NCBI GenBank assembly: GCA_039934875.1
Contig: JBDTLH010000340.1
Location: 1 to 7,594 of the forward strand
DNA length: 7,594 bases
Origin: JBDTLH01 sp039934875
Lineage (GTDB): Bacteria; Acidobacteriota; Terriglobia; Terriglobales; Acidobacteriaceae
Reading direction: 5' to 3'
Both the position numbers and the translations under genes were made by a program. Every line of letters begins with the position of its first letter. Position 1 is the stretch's first letter. This document shows positions 1 through 5,529 of the stretch, in pieces. A model generated the notes under the pieces. That model was not told the origin of the DNA, searched no databases, and saw nothing but the letters and a program-made list of their open reading frames with translations.

Positions 1-238
1 CCTCCGTTTCGAGAACGTGCCACACCATGCCCGCATCATCGTCCAGCACATCCACGACACGCGCCTCTGTTCCTGCGAAACAAAGGATTCCGGTATCAAA
101 AGGCTGTCCTCCGCTGGTGGGATAGAATGCGGTCTCGGCAAGAGCAATCTGCGTCCGCCCCCCATTCTCCCGGGCGTCAGTCACACGGGAGCTGAACGCC
201 AACAGGCCGGAATCGTCGTGGTAGAGTCGGGTGGTCAA
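1..238 (-). CDS. AlaX-like alanyl-tRNA editing protein, N-terminal part (truncated by window edge)
   Basis: The complement of bases 238 to 1 gives 79 uninterrupted residues beginning (TTG read as Met) MTTRLYHDDSGLLAF, followed by the segment TAFYPTSGGQPFDTG and then ARVVDVLDDDAGMVWHVLE. This is the pattern at the start of the alanyl-tRNA synthetase-related editing family (AlaX and the AlaRS C-terminal half), where FYPTSGGQPxDxG precedes the HxxxH metal-binding motif. That motif would lie beyond the window. Family members hydrolyse mischarged tRNA, typically Ser- or Gly-tRNA(Ala), in the cytoplasm. The TTG start at 238-236 is chosen because it overlaps the TGA of the preceding PIN toxin gene (TTGA) and gives the family's usual N-terminus. 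No Shine-Dalgarno sequence is visible, so translation is probably coupled to the toxin gene. The frame stays open further upstream, so a longer product cannot be excluded. Family call is confident; the exact subclass is not. Confidence 0.82.
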   Translation of the reverse strand, partial: MTTRLYHDDSGLLAFSSRVTDARENGGRTQIALAETAFYPTSGGQPFDTGILCFAGTEARVVDVLDDDAGMVWHVLETE

Positions 239-696
239 GTGATATTTGCGGACACAAGCAGCGCCGGAATCAAAACTGATATGCCAATATCGGCGAACCG
301 TCTGAAATCCGCGCCGTTCAAGGTTAGAATGCGATCTATCCCATAGACCAGCATGACAGCGACAAGTCGAGCATCATGCACCTGCCGCCCTGAGATTTCG
401 TGTGACGACACGAGACTTCTCCACGCCTCATAGACCGCTGGCAGGTCCTTGATTATGCTGTAATTCTTTTCAATGTAGCTCAATTCGTGCTGCGCCCGCT
501 CAATGCTCAATCCGAACCCATTGCGTTCCGCCGGGCGCGTACAAACTGCCCAATATTCGATTGCATTCTGTGAGGATATAACGAGCTGAGTATTTTGCTG
601 TCTCAGAATCTTGACCGCTGCCTCTACATCCGAATATCCGGGGGAGCGTATGCTGCTGATGGCAATCAATATATTGGTATCGATTAAAACCGCCAC
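235..696 (-). CDS. PIN-domain toxin, VapC family
   Basis: This 153-residue protein begins M-A-V-L-I-D-T-N, the hallmark of PIN-domain ribonucleases. The expected acidic metal ligands are D6 (DTN), E47 (in NAIEYW), D108 (in HDARL) and D130 (in LNGADFRRF), so the active site looks complete. VapC toxins are Mg2+-dependent RNases that cleave tRNA or rRNA and are held inactive by the partner antitoxin. The start is GTG (minus strand 696-694), overlapping the TAG of the antitoxin gene by one base; GAGGA lies nine bases upstream. The segment around residues 48-65 (YWAVCTRP...NGFGLS) is common in this PIN subgroup. The gene sits between threonine synthase and an AlaX-like gene, and its stop codon overlaps the latter's start. 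The RNA target cannot be predicted from sequence. Confidence 0.9.
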   Translation of the reverse strand: MAVLIDTNILIAISSIRSPGYSDVEAAVKILRQQNTQLVISSQNAIEYWAVCTRPAERNGFGLSIERAQHELSYIEKNYSIIKDLPAVYEAWRSLVSSHEISGRQVHDARLVAVMLVYGIDRILTLNGADFRRFADIGISVLIPALLVSANIT

Positions 697-962
697 TAAT
701 CGCGGTCCTCGTAAATACTCTCACGAGAAAATGCCGCGGGATCCAGCACCGGCATTTCATCTGAAAATCTTGCAATCTCATCCAAGTTTCTCTGAAACTC
801 TTCCGCACTCAGTCTCTTGGGGGGAGGAAGTGGCGCAGTTCCGGCTCCCATACCAAGACGATTCAATGCTTCATCTACGACCTCTTCGGGCGTACGGTAT
901 CCGCCCCGCTCCATCTGCTCCCGGATAATCTGCTCGGTTCTCCCCGTAATTTCTATCTGCAT
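696..962 (-). CDS. Antitoxin of the PIN toxin, ParD/CopG-like
   Basis: This 88-residue protein begins MQIEITGRTEQIIREQM and continues ERGGYRTPEEVVDEALNRLG, the short strand-helix-helix layout of ribbon-helix-helix DNA-binding antitoxins. A flexible proline-rich linker and a charged C-terminus ending RESIYEDRD follow; this tail is the likely toxin-wrapping segment. Such antitoxins bind the toxin and repress their own promoter. The ATG at 962 is preferred over upstream in-frame starts because AGGAG lies eight bases ahead of it and the family begins here. Its stop overlaps the toxin's GTG by one base, the usual tight antitoxin-toxin arrangement. It starts 37 bases after the threonine synthase stop, so it may be read from that transcript, from its own promoter, or both. 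The antitoxin role rests on context and fold pattern; the family name is less certain. Confidence 0.82.
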   Translation of the reverse strand: MQIEITGRTEQIIREQMERGGYRTPEEVVDEALNRLGMGAGTAPLPPPKRLSAEEFQRNLDEIARFSDEMPVLDPAAFSRESIYEDRD

Positions 963-970
963 GACCCGCA

Positions 971-975
971 CTCCT
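971..975 (-). promoter_or_regulatory. Shine-Dalgarno sequence of the antitoxin gene
   Basis: On the minus strand this reads AGGAG, eight bases before the ATG at 962. It decides in favour of the short antitoxin start over the open extension to 1055, which would overlap the end of threonine synthase. Confidence 0.7.
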
Positions 976-999
976 AACCACATTCTCCCACAACGCTCT

Positions 1000-2220
1000 T
1001 CAGAACGGCCCGATAATCCCGCCCACCTTCGCCGACTCCGCGCGTTGTGGCGCACGCCGTATCCTCAGCCCTTGCGCAATCACATCCGTATATTTCATCC
1101 CGCTTCCCGTATTAAAGATCAGCACCCGCTCGCTCGGCTTCAACCATCCGCCCGCCATCAACTTGTCATACGCCGCCGTCGCCATCGCACCCTCCGGACT
1201 CAGCACCACTCCCTCATGCTGCGCCCACTCGCCAAGCGATTCGAACATCTCTTCTTCCGTGATCGCAATCGCCGTACCCCCGCTCTTGCGCACGATATCG
1301 AGCACAATGTAGTCGCCATACGACTTCGGCACCCGCAATCCCGAAGCTGCTGTAGTCGCATTCGGCCACATCTCCGACGTGAGCTTCCCCTCCTCAAACG
1401 CCTTGGGAATCGGCGCGCATCCCGCCGCCTGCACCACTACCATCCTCGGCCGCGGAGTTCCCTTCCGAATCCACCCCATCTCCTCCATCTCTTCAAATGC
1501 CTTCCACATGCCCACCAATCCCACTCCGCCGCCCGTGGGATAGAACACCACATCCGGCAACTCCCATCCGAACTGCTCCGCGAGTTCATACCCCATCGTC
1601 TTCTTGCCCTCAACCCGGAAGGGCTCCTTCAGCGAGGAAATATCGAACCAGCCCTCTTCCTGTTTGCGCCCGGCGACCACCTTGCCGCAATCGCCAATCA
1701 GCCCATCCACCAGTGTCACCTGAGCGCCGTAAGCCACGCACTCCACATAGTTCGCCTTCGGCACGTCCTTCGGCATGAAGATATGCGCCTCGATTCCTGC
1801 TGCGGCGCAGTAAGCCGCCAGCGCGCCCGCCGCATTGCCCGCCGATGGGATCGCAATCTTCCTCACCCCAAAATGCTTCGCCATGGTGACTGCCATGCCC
1901 AGCCCGCGCGCCTTGAAGGAACCGGTTGGATTCGCGCCCTCTTCCTTCCACCACAGGTTCTGGTGCATCCGCGAGCGCAGCATCGGCGTCCATCCCTCGC
2001 CCAACGTTACCGGCTCAACCGACGGCAGCACCACGCCATATCTCCACATCGATTGCGCGCCGTCCTTGACCTCATCACGCCGCGCACGCCGCATGTCTTC
2101 CCGCGCATAGCGCACGTAGAGCGAACCCGCGCACTGAGGACAAACGGTCGCGTACTCGTCTCTCGCGGGTACCACGTGCTCCCCGCACCGGCTGCATTGA
2201 AATGACTGGATATTGGGCAC
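1000..2220 (-). CDS. thrC: Threonine synthase, PLP-dependent
   Basis: The 406-residue product is a fold-type II PLP enzyme that converts O-phospho-L-homoserine to threonine in the cytoplasm. An N-terminal zinc-ribbon-like segment carries C9, C12, C27 and C30 (QCSRCG ... VCPQC). The PLP lysine is K103 in NPTGSFKARG, the SAGN-type loop is near residues 124-129 (PSAGNAAG), the phosphate-binding glycine loop is near 230-234 (PTGGGVGL), and EGKKTMGYE around 204-212 is characteristic of threonine synthases. The GTG at 2220 is chosen because the zinc ribbon begins right after it and the upstream open frame consists of a non-coding-looking repeat. An alternative TTG at 2367 overlaps the stop of the mocA-like gene but would encode the repeat. 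No Shine-Dalgarno sequence precedes 2220; a TATAAG box lies seven bases upstream, so the message may be leaderless. Other PLP lyases are possible but fit less well. Confidence 0.9.
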   Translation of the reverse strand: MPNIQSFQCSRCGEHVVPARDEYATVCPQCAGSLYVRYAREDMRRARRDEVKDGAQSMWRYGVVLPSVEPVTLGEGWTPMLRSRMHQNLWWKEEGANPTGSFKARGLGMAVTMAKHFGVRKIAIPSAGNAAGALAAYCAAAGIEAHIFMPKDVPKANYVECVAYGAQVTLVDGLIGDCGKVVAGRKQEEGWFDISSLKEPFRVEGKKTMGYELAEQFGWELPDVVFYPTGGGVGLVGMWKAFEEMEEMGWIRKGTPRPRMVVVQAAGCAPIPKAFEEGKLTSEMWPNATTAASGLRVPKSYGDYIVLDIVRKSGGTAIAITEEEMFESLGEWAQHEGVVLSPEGAMATAAYDKLMAGGWLKPSERVLIFNTGSGMKYTDVIAQGLRIRRAPQRAESAKVGGIIGPF

Positions 2221-2227
2221 GCTACAT

Positions 2228-2233
2228 CTTATA
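2228..2233 (-). promoter_or_regulatory. Possible -10 box for thrC, implying a leaderless mRNA
   Basis: The minus strand reads TATAAG (5 of 6 to TATAAT), ending seven bases before the chosen GTG at 2220, with no ribosome-binding site in between. Normal -10 to transcription-start spacing would place the first base at or next to the GTG. No good -35 box is visible 17 bases upstream, so this is tentative. Confidence 0.3.
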
Positions 2234-2246
2234 GCACTCGCCGCCG

Positions 2247-2290
2247 GTGCGGGCAGGCTCTCACAGTGCGGGCAGGCTCTCAGCCTGCCC
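2247..2290. repeat. 17-bp tandem direct repeat with a perfect 9-bp hairpin
   Basis: The 17-mer GTGCGGGCAGGCTCTCA occurs at 2247-2263 and again at 2266-2282. The second copy runs into AGCCTGCCC (2282-2290), which is the exact complement of GGGCAGGCT at 2270-2278, leaving a three-base loop. The first copy can compete for the same pairing arm. The repeat lies between the mocA-like and thrC genes and has no T-run beside it, so it looks more like a REP-type or mRNA-processing element than a standard intrinsic terminator. The rest of the 143-base gap shows nothing else. Confidence 0.75.
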
Positions 2291-2363
2291 CTCCAAATCC
2301 TATGCCCCACCCCCGGCTCCCGCGCACCGTCGGTAAAGTGATAAACCGGAACAGCCGCTCCGT

Positions 2364-3002
2364 TCAACCCTCGCGCTTCACCCCGCCGACCAGCGCCTCG
2401 TACTCCTCCGGCGTGTCCACATTGGCGGTAACGTAAGGGTCATTCACGGGAAGATAAGCGACGTGTGCTTGGTTGGCGTGTTCAACGTCGCGCCCTGTAA
2501 CCCCCTCAGGAGCGCGCAGAAAGGCCTCAATAAGCTCACGTCCGGCGATGTAGGGGTGCCCGTGCCGGACCTGAAACTCGGGTACCAGTGCCCACAGGTT
2601 GTTCGCGGCTTCTTTGGTCCGTCCCGGAGAGATGAGTTGGCGAAGGAAAGTCTCTTTGAGGGTCGCGATGGTCTCCCGGCTGGCGGGCGGACGATCCACC
2701 AGGGTTATGATCGCGGTGTCGCGTCCTCGATTGAGTACCTCAGTGACGCCCACGCGTAACGAACTGAACTGTCCCCGCGCGGGATCGGGGTTTTGAATCA
2801 GCGAGACTCCCAACCCGTCAATGATGGGGCGCAGGACTGGGGCGTTGTCTCCGGCCACCACCAGAACAAAGTCGGTAAAGGGTTCGAGCGAGTGGATAGC
2901 GGCGGAGAGAAACGTCTCCCCGCGCCACGGCAGCAGCGCTTTGTCGTGCCCCATCCGGGTCGAGTATCCGGCGGCGAGTATGAGTCCGGCGAAGGCGGGC
3001 AT
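2364..3002 (-). CDS. MocA/MobA-like molybdenum cofactor nucleotidyltransferase
   Basis: The 212-residue product starts MPAFAGLILAAGYSTRMG and continues with HDKALLPW, the nucleotide-binding signature LAAGxSxRMGxxK of the MobA-like NTP transferases (GT-A fold). Later segments ARGQFSSLRVG (about residues 76-86) and LVDRPPAS (a DxP metal/nucleotide motif, about 102-109) resemble MocA, which transfers CMP to molybdopterin. The C-terminal NVDTPEEY element is also typical. The ATG at 3002 is preferred because the LAAG motif normally lies close to the N-terminus; the open extension to 3050 runs through an inverted repeat. The next gene upstream encodes XdhC, a usual partner in maturing xanthine dehydrogenase/CO dehydrogenase-type enzymes, which supports the molybdenum role. 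A generic sugar-1-phosphate nucleotidyltransferase is less likely. CTP versus GTP specificity cannot be settled here. Confidence 0.85.
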   Translation of the reverse strand: MPAFAGLILAAGYSTRMGHDKALLPWRGETFLSAAIHSLEPFTDFVLVVAGDNAPVLRPIIDGLGVSLIQNPDPARGQFSSLRVGVTEVLNRGRDTAIITLVDRPPASRETIATLKETFLRQLISPGRTKEAANNLWALVPEFQVRHGHPYIAGRELIEAFLRAPEGVTGRDVEHANQAHVAYLPVNDPYVTANVDTPEEYEALVGGVKREG

Positions 3003-3027
3003 GTCAGCTCTGAGTGTAACCGCAAAT

Positions 3028-3173
3028 GGCCACCGATCATCGCCGATCAACGCCGATAAAGACCCATCCGGTCATTCACTTTACGCAAAAAATCCGACTC
3101 GCCTGGGGCAATAGCCAAATCACACAAAATGAACTTCGATTTTATCGGCGTTCATCGGCGTTGATCGGCGGCT
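3028..3173. repeat. 33-nt inverted repeat of 10-bp-phased GAT units around an 80-nt spacer
   Basis: The left arm (3028-3060) and the reverse complement of the right arm (3141-3173) match at 29 of 33 positions. Each arm contains three GAT triplets exactly ten bases apart (left: 3035, 3045, 3055; right, on the minus strand: ATC at 3144, 3154, 3164), within units like CGCCGATCAA. The 80-base spacer (3061-3140) has no convincing gene; it carries a run of six A (T on the minus strand) but no stem next to it. The right arm overlaps the last codons and stop of xdhC. The element could be a MITE-like insertion, a large RNA hairpin in the xdhC-mocA transcript, or a protein-binding array. Confidence 0.8.
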
Positions 3174-4023
3174 GATTCTTCCCGAGCTCCACCATCAGCT
3201 CTCCCGCCTTCCGCGACTTCATGTGCGGCAGCGCCGCTGTAGAGTTGCGCCGGTTGCCAATCATCTCCGCCACCACACTGATAGCGATCTCTTCGGGAGT
3301 AATCGCCCCGATATTGATGCCCATGGGAGCGTGTACCCGTTCGAGCAGCCGCGGGTCGGTGCCCTGATTCACCAGTTCACGGTATATGGCGATGGTCTTG
3401 CGCTGCGATCCAATCATCCCGATATAGCGCGCCCGCGTCTGTGCCGCCCAGCGCAGGATGCGCATATCATCCTTATGCCCTCGGGTGACGATCACGATGT
3501 AGCTGGTCTCATTGATGGGACACTCCGGCGTATCCAGCTTCGCCATCGTCTCGTCGAAATCACCCGAAAAGATGCGCCGTGCCTCCGGGAACCGTTCCTC
3601 ATTCGCGTAGGCCGCGCGGTCATCGATGATGATGGCGTCAAACCCGGCGAGGCGCGCGACCGCGTGCAAACTCCGGGAGATGTGTCCCGCTCCAAAGAGA
3701 TAGAGGGTGCTGATGGGCAGAATCGGTTCGATGAAGATGTCCAGCGTCCCTCCGCAAACCAGTCCGGAATCGTACTTAGGATCATTGTTAAGGTTGAAGG
3801 TGAGGGTGCGCGGCTTCTCCTCCTCCATTACCTCCCGCGCCGCCTGCCAGACCTCCGCTTCCACGCATCCGCCGCCAATCGTGCCGTAAAGCGACCCGTC
3901 GTCGCGCACCAGCATCTTCGCCGTCTCAAACGAAGGAATCGACCCCCGCACATTGATGATGGTGGCCACCGCGCCCCGCCGTCCGCTGGAGCGGAGCTTC
4001 ACGATCTCGGAATAGATGTCCAT
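3142..4023 (-). CDS. XdhC/CoxI-family molybdoenzyme maturation protein
   Basis: The 293-residue protein has the two-domain XdhC layout. The N-terminal XdhC_CoxI domain covers about residues 10-75, with RGSIPSFETAKMLV and GTIGGGCVEAEVW, and LVCGG follows at 88-92. The C-terminal Rossmann-like domain covers about 105-260, with the dinucleotide-type motif YLFGAGHIS near 108-116, VTRGHKDD near 179-186 and IGMIGS near 201-206. XdhC proteins bind molybdenum cofactor, assist its sulfuration and deliver it to xanthine dehydrogenase-family enzymes. The next gene encodes a MocA-like transferase, so the pair forms a cofactor-maturation unit, although no enzyme subunit is present. The ATG at 4023 lacks a clear Shine-Dalgarno sequence and sits directly next to heptamer repeats. 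The last ten residues (QPPINADERR) and the stop are encoded by one arm of the inverted repeat, so the original C-terminus may have been replaced. Confidence 0.9.
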   Translation of the reverse strand: MDIYSEIVKLRSSGRRGAVATIINVRGSIPSFETAKMLVRDDGSLYGTIGGGCVEAEVWQAAREVMEEEKPRTLTFNLNNDPKYDSGLVCGGTLDIFIEPILPISTLYLFGAGHISRSLHAVARLAGFDAIIIDDRAAYANEERFPEARRIFSGDFDETMAKLDTPECPINETSYIVIVTRGHKDDMRILRWAAQTRARYIGMIGSQRKTIAIYRELVNQGTDPRLLERVHAPMGINIGAITPEEIAISVVAEMIGNRRNSTAALPHMKSRKAGELMVELGKNQPPINADERR

Positions 4024-4028
4024 CGCTA

Positions 4029-4063
4029 TTTACAGTTTACAGTTTACGGTCCAGAGTTTACAC
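4029..4063. repeat. Degenerate heptamer tandem repeat (TTTACAG type)
   Basis: Read in steps of seven from 4029 the sequence is TTTACAG, TTTACAG, TTTACGG, TCCAGAG, TTTACAC: two perfect and three decayed units. The array begins six bases from the xdhC start codon and therefore occupies its expected ribosome-binding and leader region. Confidence 0.65.
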
Positions 4064-4148
4064 ATTGAGGTGGGGGTATGGCCTGGTTAAACCCCAGACG
4101 GTGGCAGGCGACTCATCGCCGTTCGCTATACAATTCACATTTCTGACC

Positions 4149-4153
4149 GGAGG
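4149..4153 (+). promoter_or_regulatory. Shine-Dalgarno sequence of the amidohydrolase gene
   Basis: GGAGG lies ten bases before the ATG at 4164. Together with the signal peptide that begins there, it supports this start over the in-frame ATG at 4078 and the longer open frame from 4065. Confidence 0.6.
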
Positions 4154-4163
4154 CACTATTCCC

Positions 4164-5483
4164 ATGCGCAAGTTCATCTTCTTCACTTTCCTTTTGCTGC
4201 TGACTGCACTGTTGACGGCACAGATGCCGCAACCCTCCGCCATTACTTATGTGAAGGCAGGCAAGCTTTTTGACTCGAATGCGGGGGTTTACCGCAGCAA
4301 CGTAGTGCTCGCCATTGCAGGAGACCGTATTCAGAGCGTCACGGATGCGGCGGCGGCGAGCATTCCGGCGGGAGCGAAGGTAATTGATCTTTCGCGCGCC
4401 TATGTGTTGCCTGGCCTGATCGACTGCCACACCCATCTGGGAGCGCGCGCCGACCGCTACGATGAAATTTGGGCCTTCAAAGAGACTCCCTTCGACAGCG
4501 CATTTGCGGGGGTGGTAAATGCTAAGAAGACGCTGGATGCGGGATTCACCACGGTGCGGGACGTCGGCTCCCTGCCCTTTCTCGCGGTGGACCTGCGCAA
4601 CAGCATCGACGAAGGGTTCATTCCCGGACCGCGCATTGTCGCCAGCGGTCCCCCCATCTCTATCACCGGGGGACACGGCGACCTCAACAACTACTCTCCG
4701 CAGACCAGCGTCCTGATGTTCCCCGCAGAACGCGATTTTCAGATCGCCGACGGGCCGGAGCAGATACAGCATGTGGTGCGTGCGCAGGTGAAGTATGGCG
4801 TGGACGTGATCAAGATACTGGCGAGCGGCGGGGTTTTGAGCAAAGGGGACAAGCCGGGCGCCGCGCAATATAGCTTCGCTGAGCTCAAGATGGCCGCGGA
4901 TACAGCGCACGCGACCGGGCGCAAGATCGCTGCGCACGCGCACGGCACTGAGAGCATTAAGAGCGCTATTCTCGCGGGCATTGATTCGATCGAACACGCC
5001 AGCCTGGTGGATGACGAAGGCATACGCCTGGCCAAGGAGCACGGCACTTATTTCGTAATGGACATCTACAACGACGATTACATCCTGGGCAAGGCTAAGG
5101 AGTTCAACATTCCCCAGGAGTTCGTGGACAAGGAGCGCACGGTCGGGAAATTGCAGCGCGAAAATTTCCGCAAAGCGTTCCAAGCGGGAGTGAAGATGGC
5201 GTTCGGCACCGATGCGGGCGTCTATCCGCACGGCGACAACGCGAAGCAGTTCCACTACATGGTGATGTATGGGATGACTCCGGCGCAGGCGATCCAGGCG
5301 GCGACTGTGCATGCCGCCGATTTGATTGGACGGTCGACCGATGTTGGGGCCCTCGCTCCTGGCCATTATGCTGATTTGATTGCGGTCACGAGCGATCCGT
5401 TGCAGCATGTGGAGGCGCTGGAGCATGTGAGCTTCGTGATGAAGGGCGGAGCGGTGGAGAAGGATGAGCTTTCCGCCAAATAA
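4164..5483 (+). CDS. Exported metal-dependent amidohydrolase (imidazolonepropionase/prolidase-like)
   Basis: The 439-residue protein begins with a signal peptide (MRKFIFFTFLLLLTALLTA, cleavage likely after A19), so it probably acts in the periplasm or outside the cell. The mature part has the amidohydrolase layout: a beta-sandwich segment (KAGKLFD... and VLPGLIDCHTHLG), a TIM barrel and a returning sandwich near the C-terminus (GHYADLIAV). Metal ligands are all present: H89 and H91 (DCHTH), K217 (VIKILASGGV, the likely carboxylated lysine), H258/H260 (AAHAHG), H278 (IEHAS) and D350 (FGTDAG). This set matches binuclear members related to Xaa-Pro dipeptidases and carboxypeptidases of the Sgx9260 type. 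Substrate is not predictable; a peptide or N-acyl amino acid is the best guess. It is the first gene of the rightward group. Confidence 0.9.
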   Translation: MRKFIFFTFLLLLTALLTAQMPQPSAITYVKAGKLFDSNAGVYRSNVVLAIAGDRIQSVTDAAAASIPAGAKVIDLSRAYVLPGLIDCHTHLGARADRYDEIWAFKETPFDSAFAGVVNAKKTLDAGFTTVRDVGSLPFLAVDLRNSIDEGFIPGPRIVASGPPISITGGHGDLNNYSPQTSVLMFPAERDFQIADGPEQIQHVVRAQVKYGVDVIKILASGGVLSKGDKPGAAQYSFAELKMAADTAHATGRKIAAHAHGTESIKSAILAGIDSIEHASLVDDEGIRLAKEHGTYFVMDIYNDDYILGKAKEFNIPQEFVDKERTVGKLQRENFRKAFQAGVKMAFGTDAGVYPHGDNAKQFHYMVMYGMTPAQAIQAATVHAADLIGRSTDVGALAPGHYADLIAVTSDPLQHVEALEHVSFVMKGGAVEKDELSAK

Positions 5484-5492
5484 AACGATAAA

Positions 5493-5529
5493 CTCGCCAC
5501 AGATGGACACCGATCAACACGGATTTACG
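5493..5529. repeat. Third copy of the 10-bp-phased GAT repeat, at the start of the GxxExxY gene
   Basis: GAT triplets occur at 5502, 5512 and 5522, exactly ten bases apart, in the units CAGATGGACA, CCGATCAACA and CGGATTTACG. The core CCGATCAAC is identical to that in the left arm of the inverted repeat at 3043-3051. The ATG of the downstream gene (5503) lies inside the first unit, so the repeat encodes the N-terminal MDTDQHGF. Confidence 0.65.

Larger units (their letters stand above)
4024..4163. promoter_or_regulatory. Divergent intergenic control region between xdhC and the amidohydrolase gene
   Basis: This 140-base gap separates the two divergent gene groups and should hold both promoters. 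Its left end is a run of AC-TTT heptamers. A small palindrome GGTTAAACC lies at 4085-4093. Rightward, TATACAAT at 4127-4134 contains a TACAAT -10-like box, but no -35 at correct spacing is obvious (GTGGCA at 4101-4106 is 22 bases away). I could not assign a convincing leftward promoter. Confidence 0.5.

Noticed and set aside
17..346. Plus-strand open frame of 109 codons at the left edge
   Set aside because: It lies opposite the AlaX-like segment and the toxin C-terminus, both of which show clear family motifs on the minus strand.
817..2205. Long plus-strand open frame (462 codons) opposite threonine synthase
   Set aside because: The product is rich in Arg, His and Pro with no family motifs. 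It mirrors a clearly recognisable threonine synthase on the other strand, so it is a by-product of GC-rich codon usage.
2221..2367. N-terminal extension of threonine synthase, including a second CxxC, from a TTG overlapping the mocA-like stop
   Set aside because: The extension is encoded largely by the 17-bp repeat and hairpin, and the CPHC appears by chance from the repeat. The zinc ribbon expected in the family begins right after the GTG at 2220.
3003..3050. N-terminal extension of the mocA-like protein (16 residues)
   Set aside because: It is encoded partly by the inverted-repeat arm, and the nucleotide-binding LAAG motif would then be unusually far from the N-terminus.
3061..3140. Intrinsic terminator suggested by the T-run (minus strand) in the inverted-repeat spacer
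   Set aside because: No stable stem sits directly before the T-run. The large stem formed by the arms is too far from it.
3028..3173. CRISPR-like array from the regularly spaced GAT decamers
   Set aside because: The units are only 10 bases, contiguous and inverted between arms, with no spacers of CRISPR size and no cas genes.
3223..4068. Plus-strand open frame of 281 codons opposite xdhC
   Set aside because: It has no recognisable motifs. The minus strand encodes a full-length XdhC with all signature segments.
4113..5510. Long minus-strand open frame (465 codons) opposite the amidohydrolase
   Set aside because: It has no recognisable domain and low-complexity Arg/His-rich composition. The plus strand carries a complete set of amidohydrolase metal ligands and a signal peptide.
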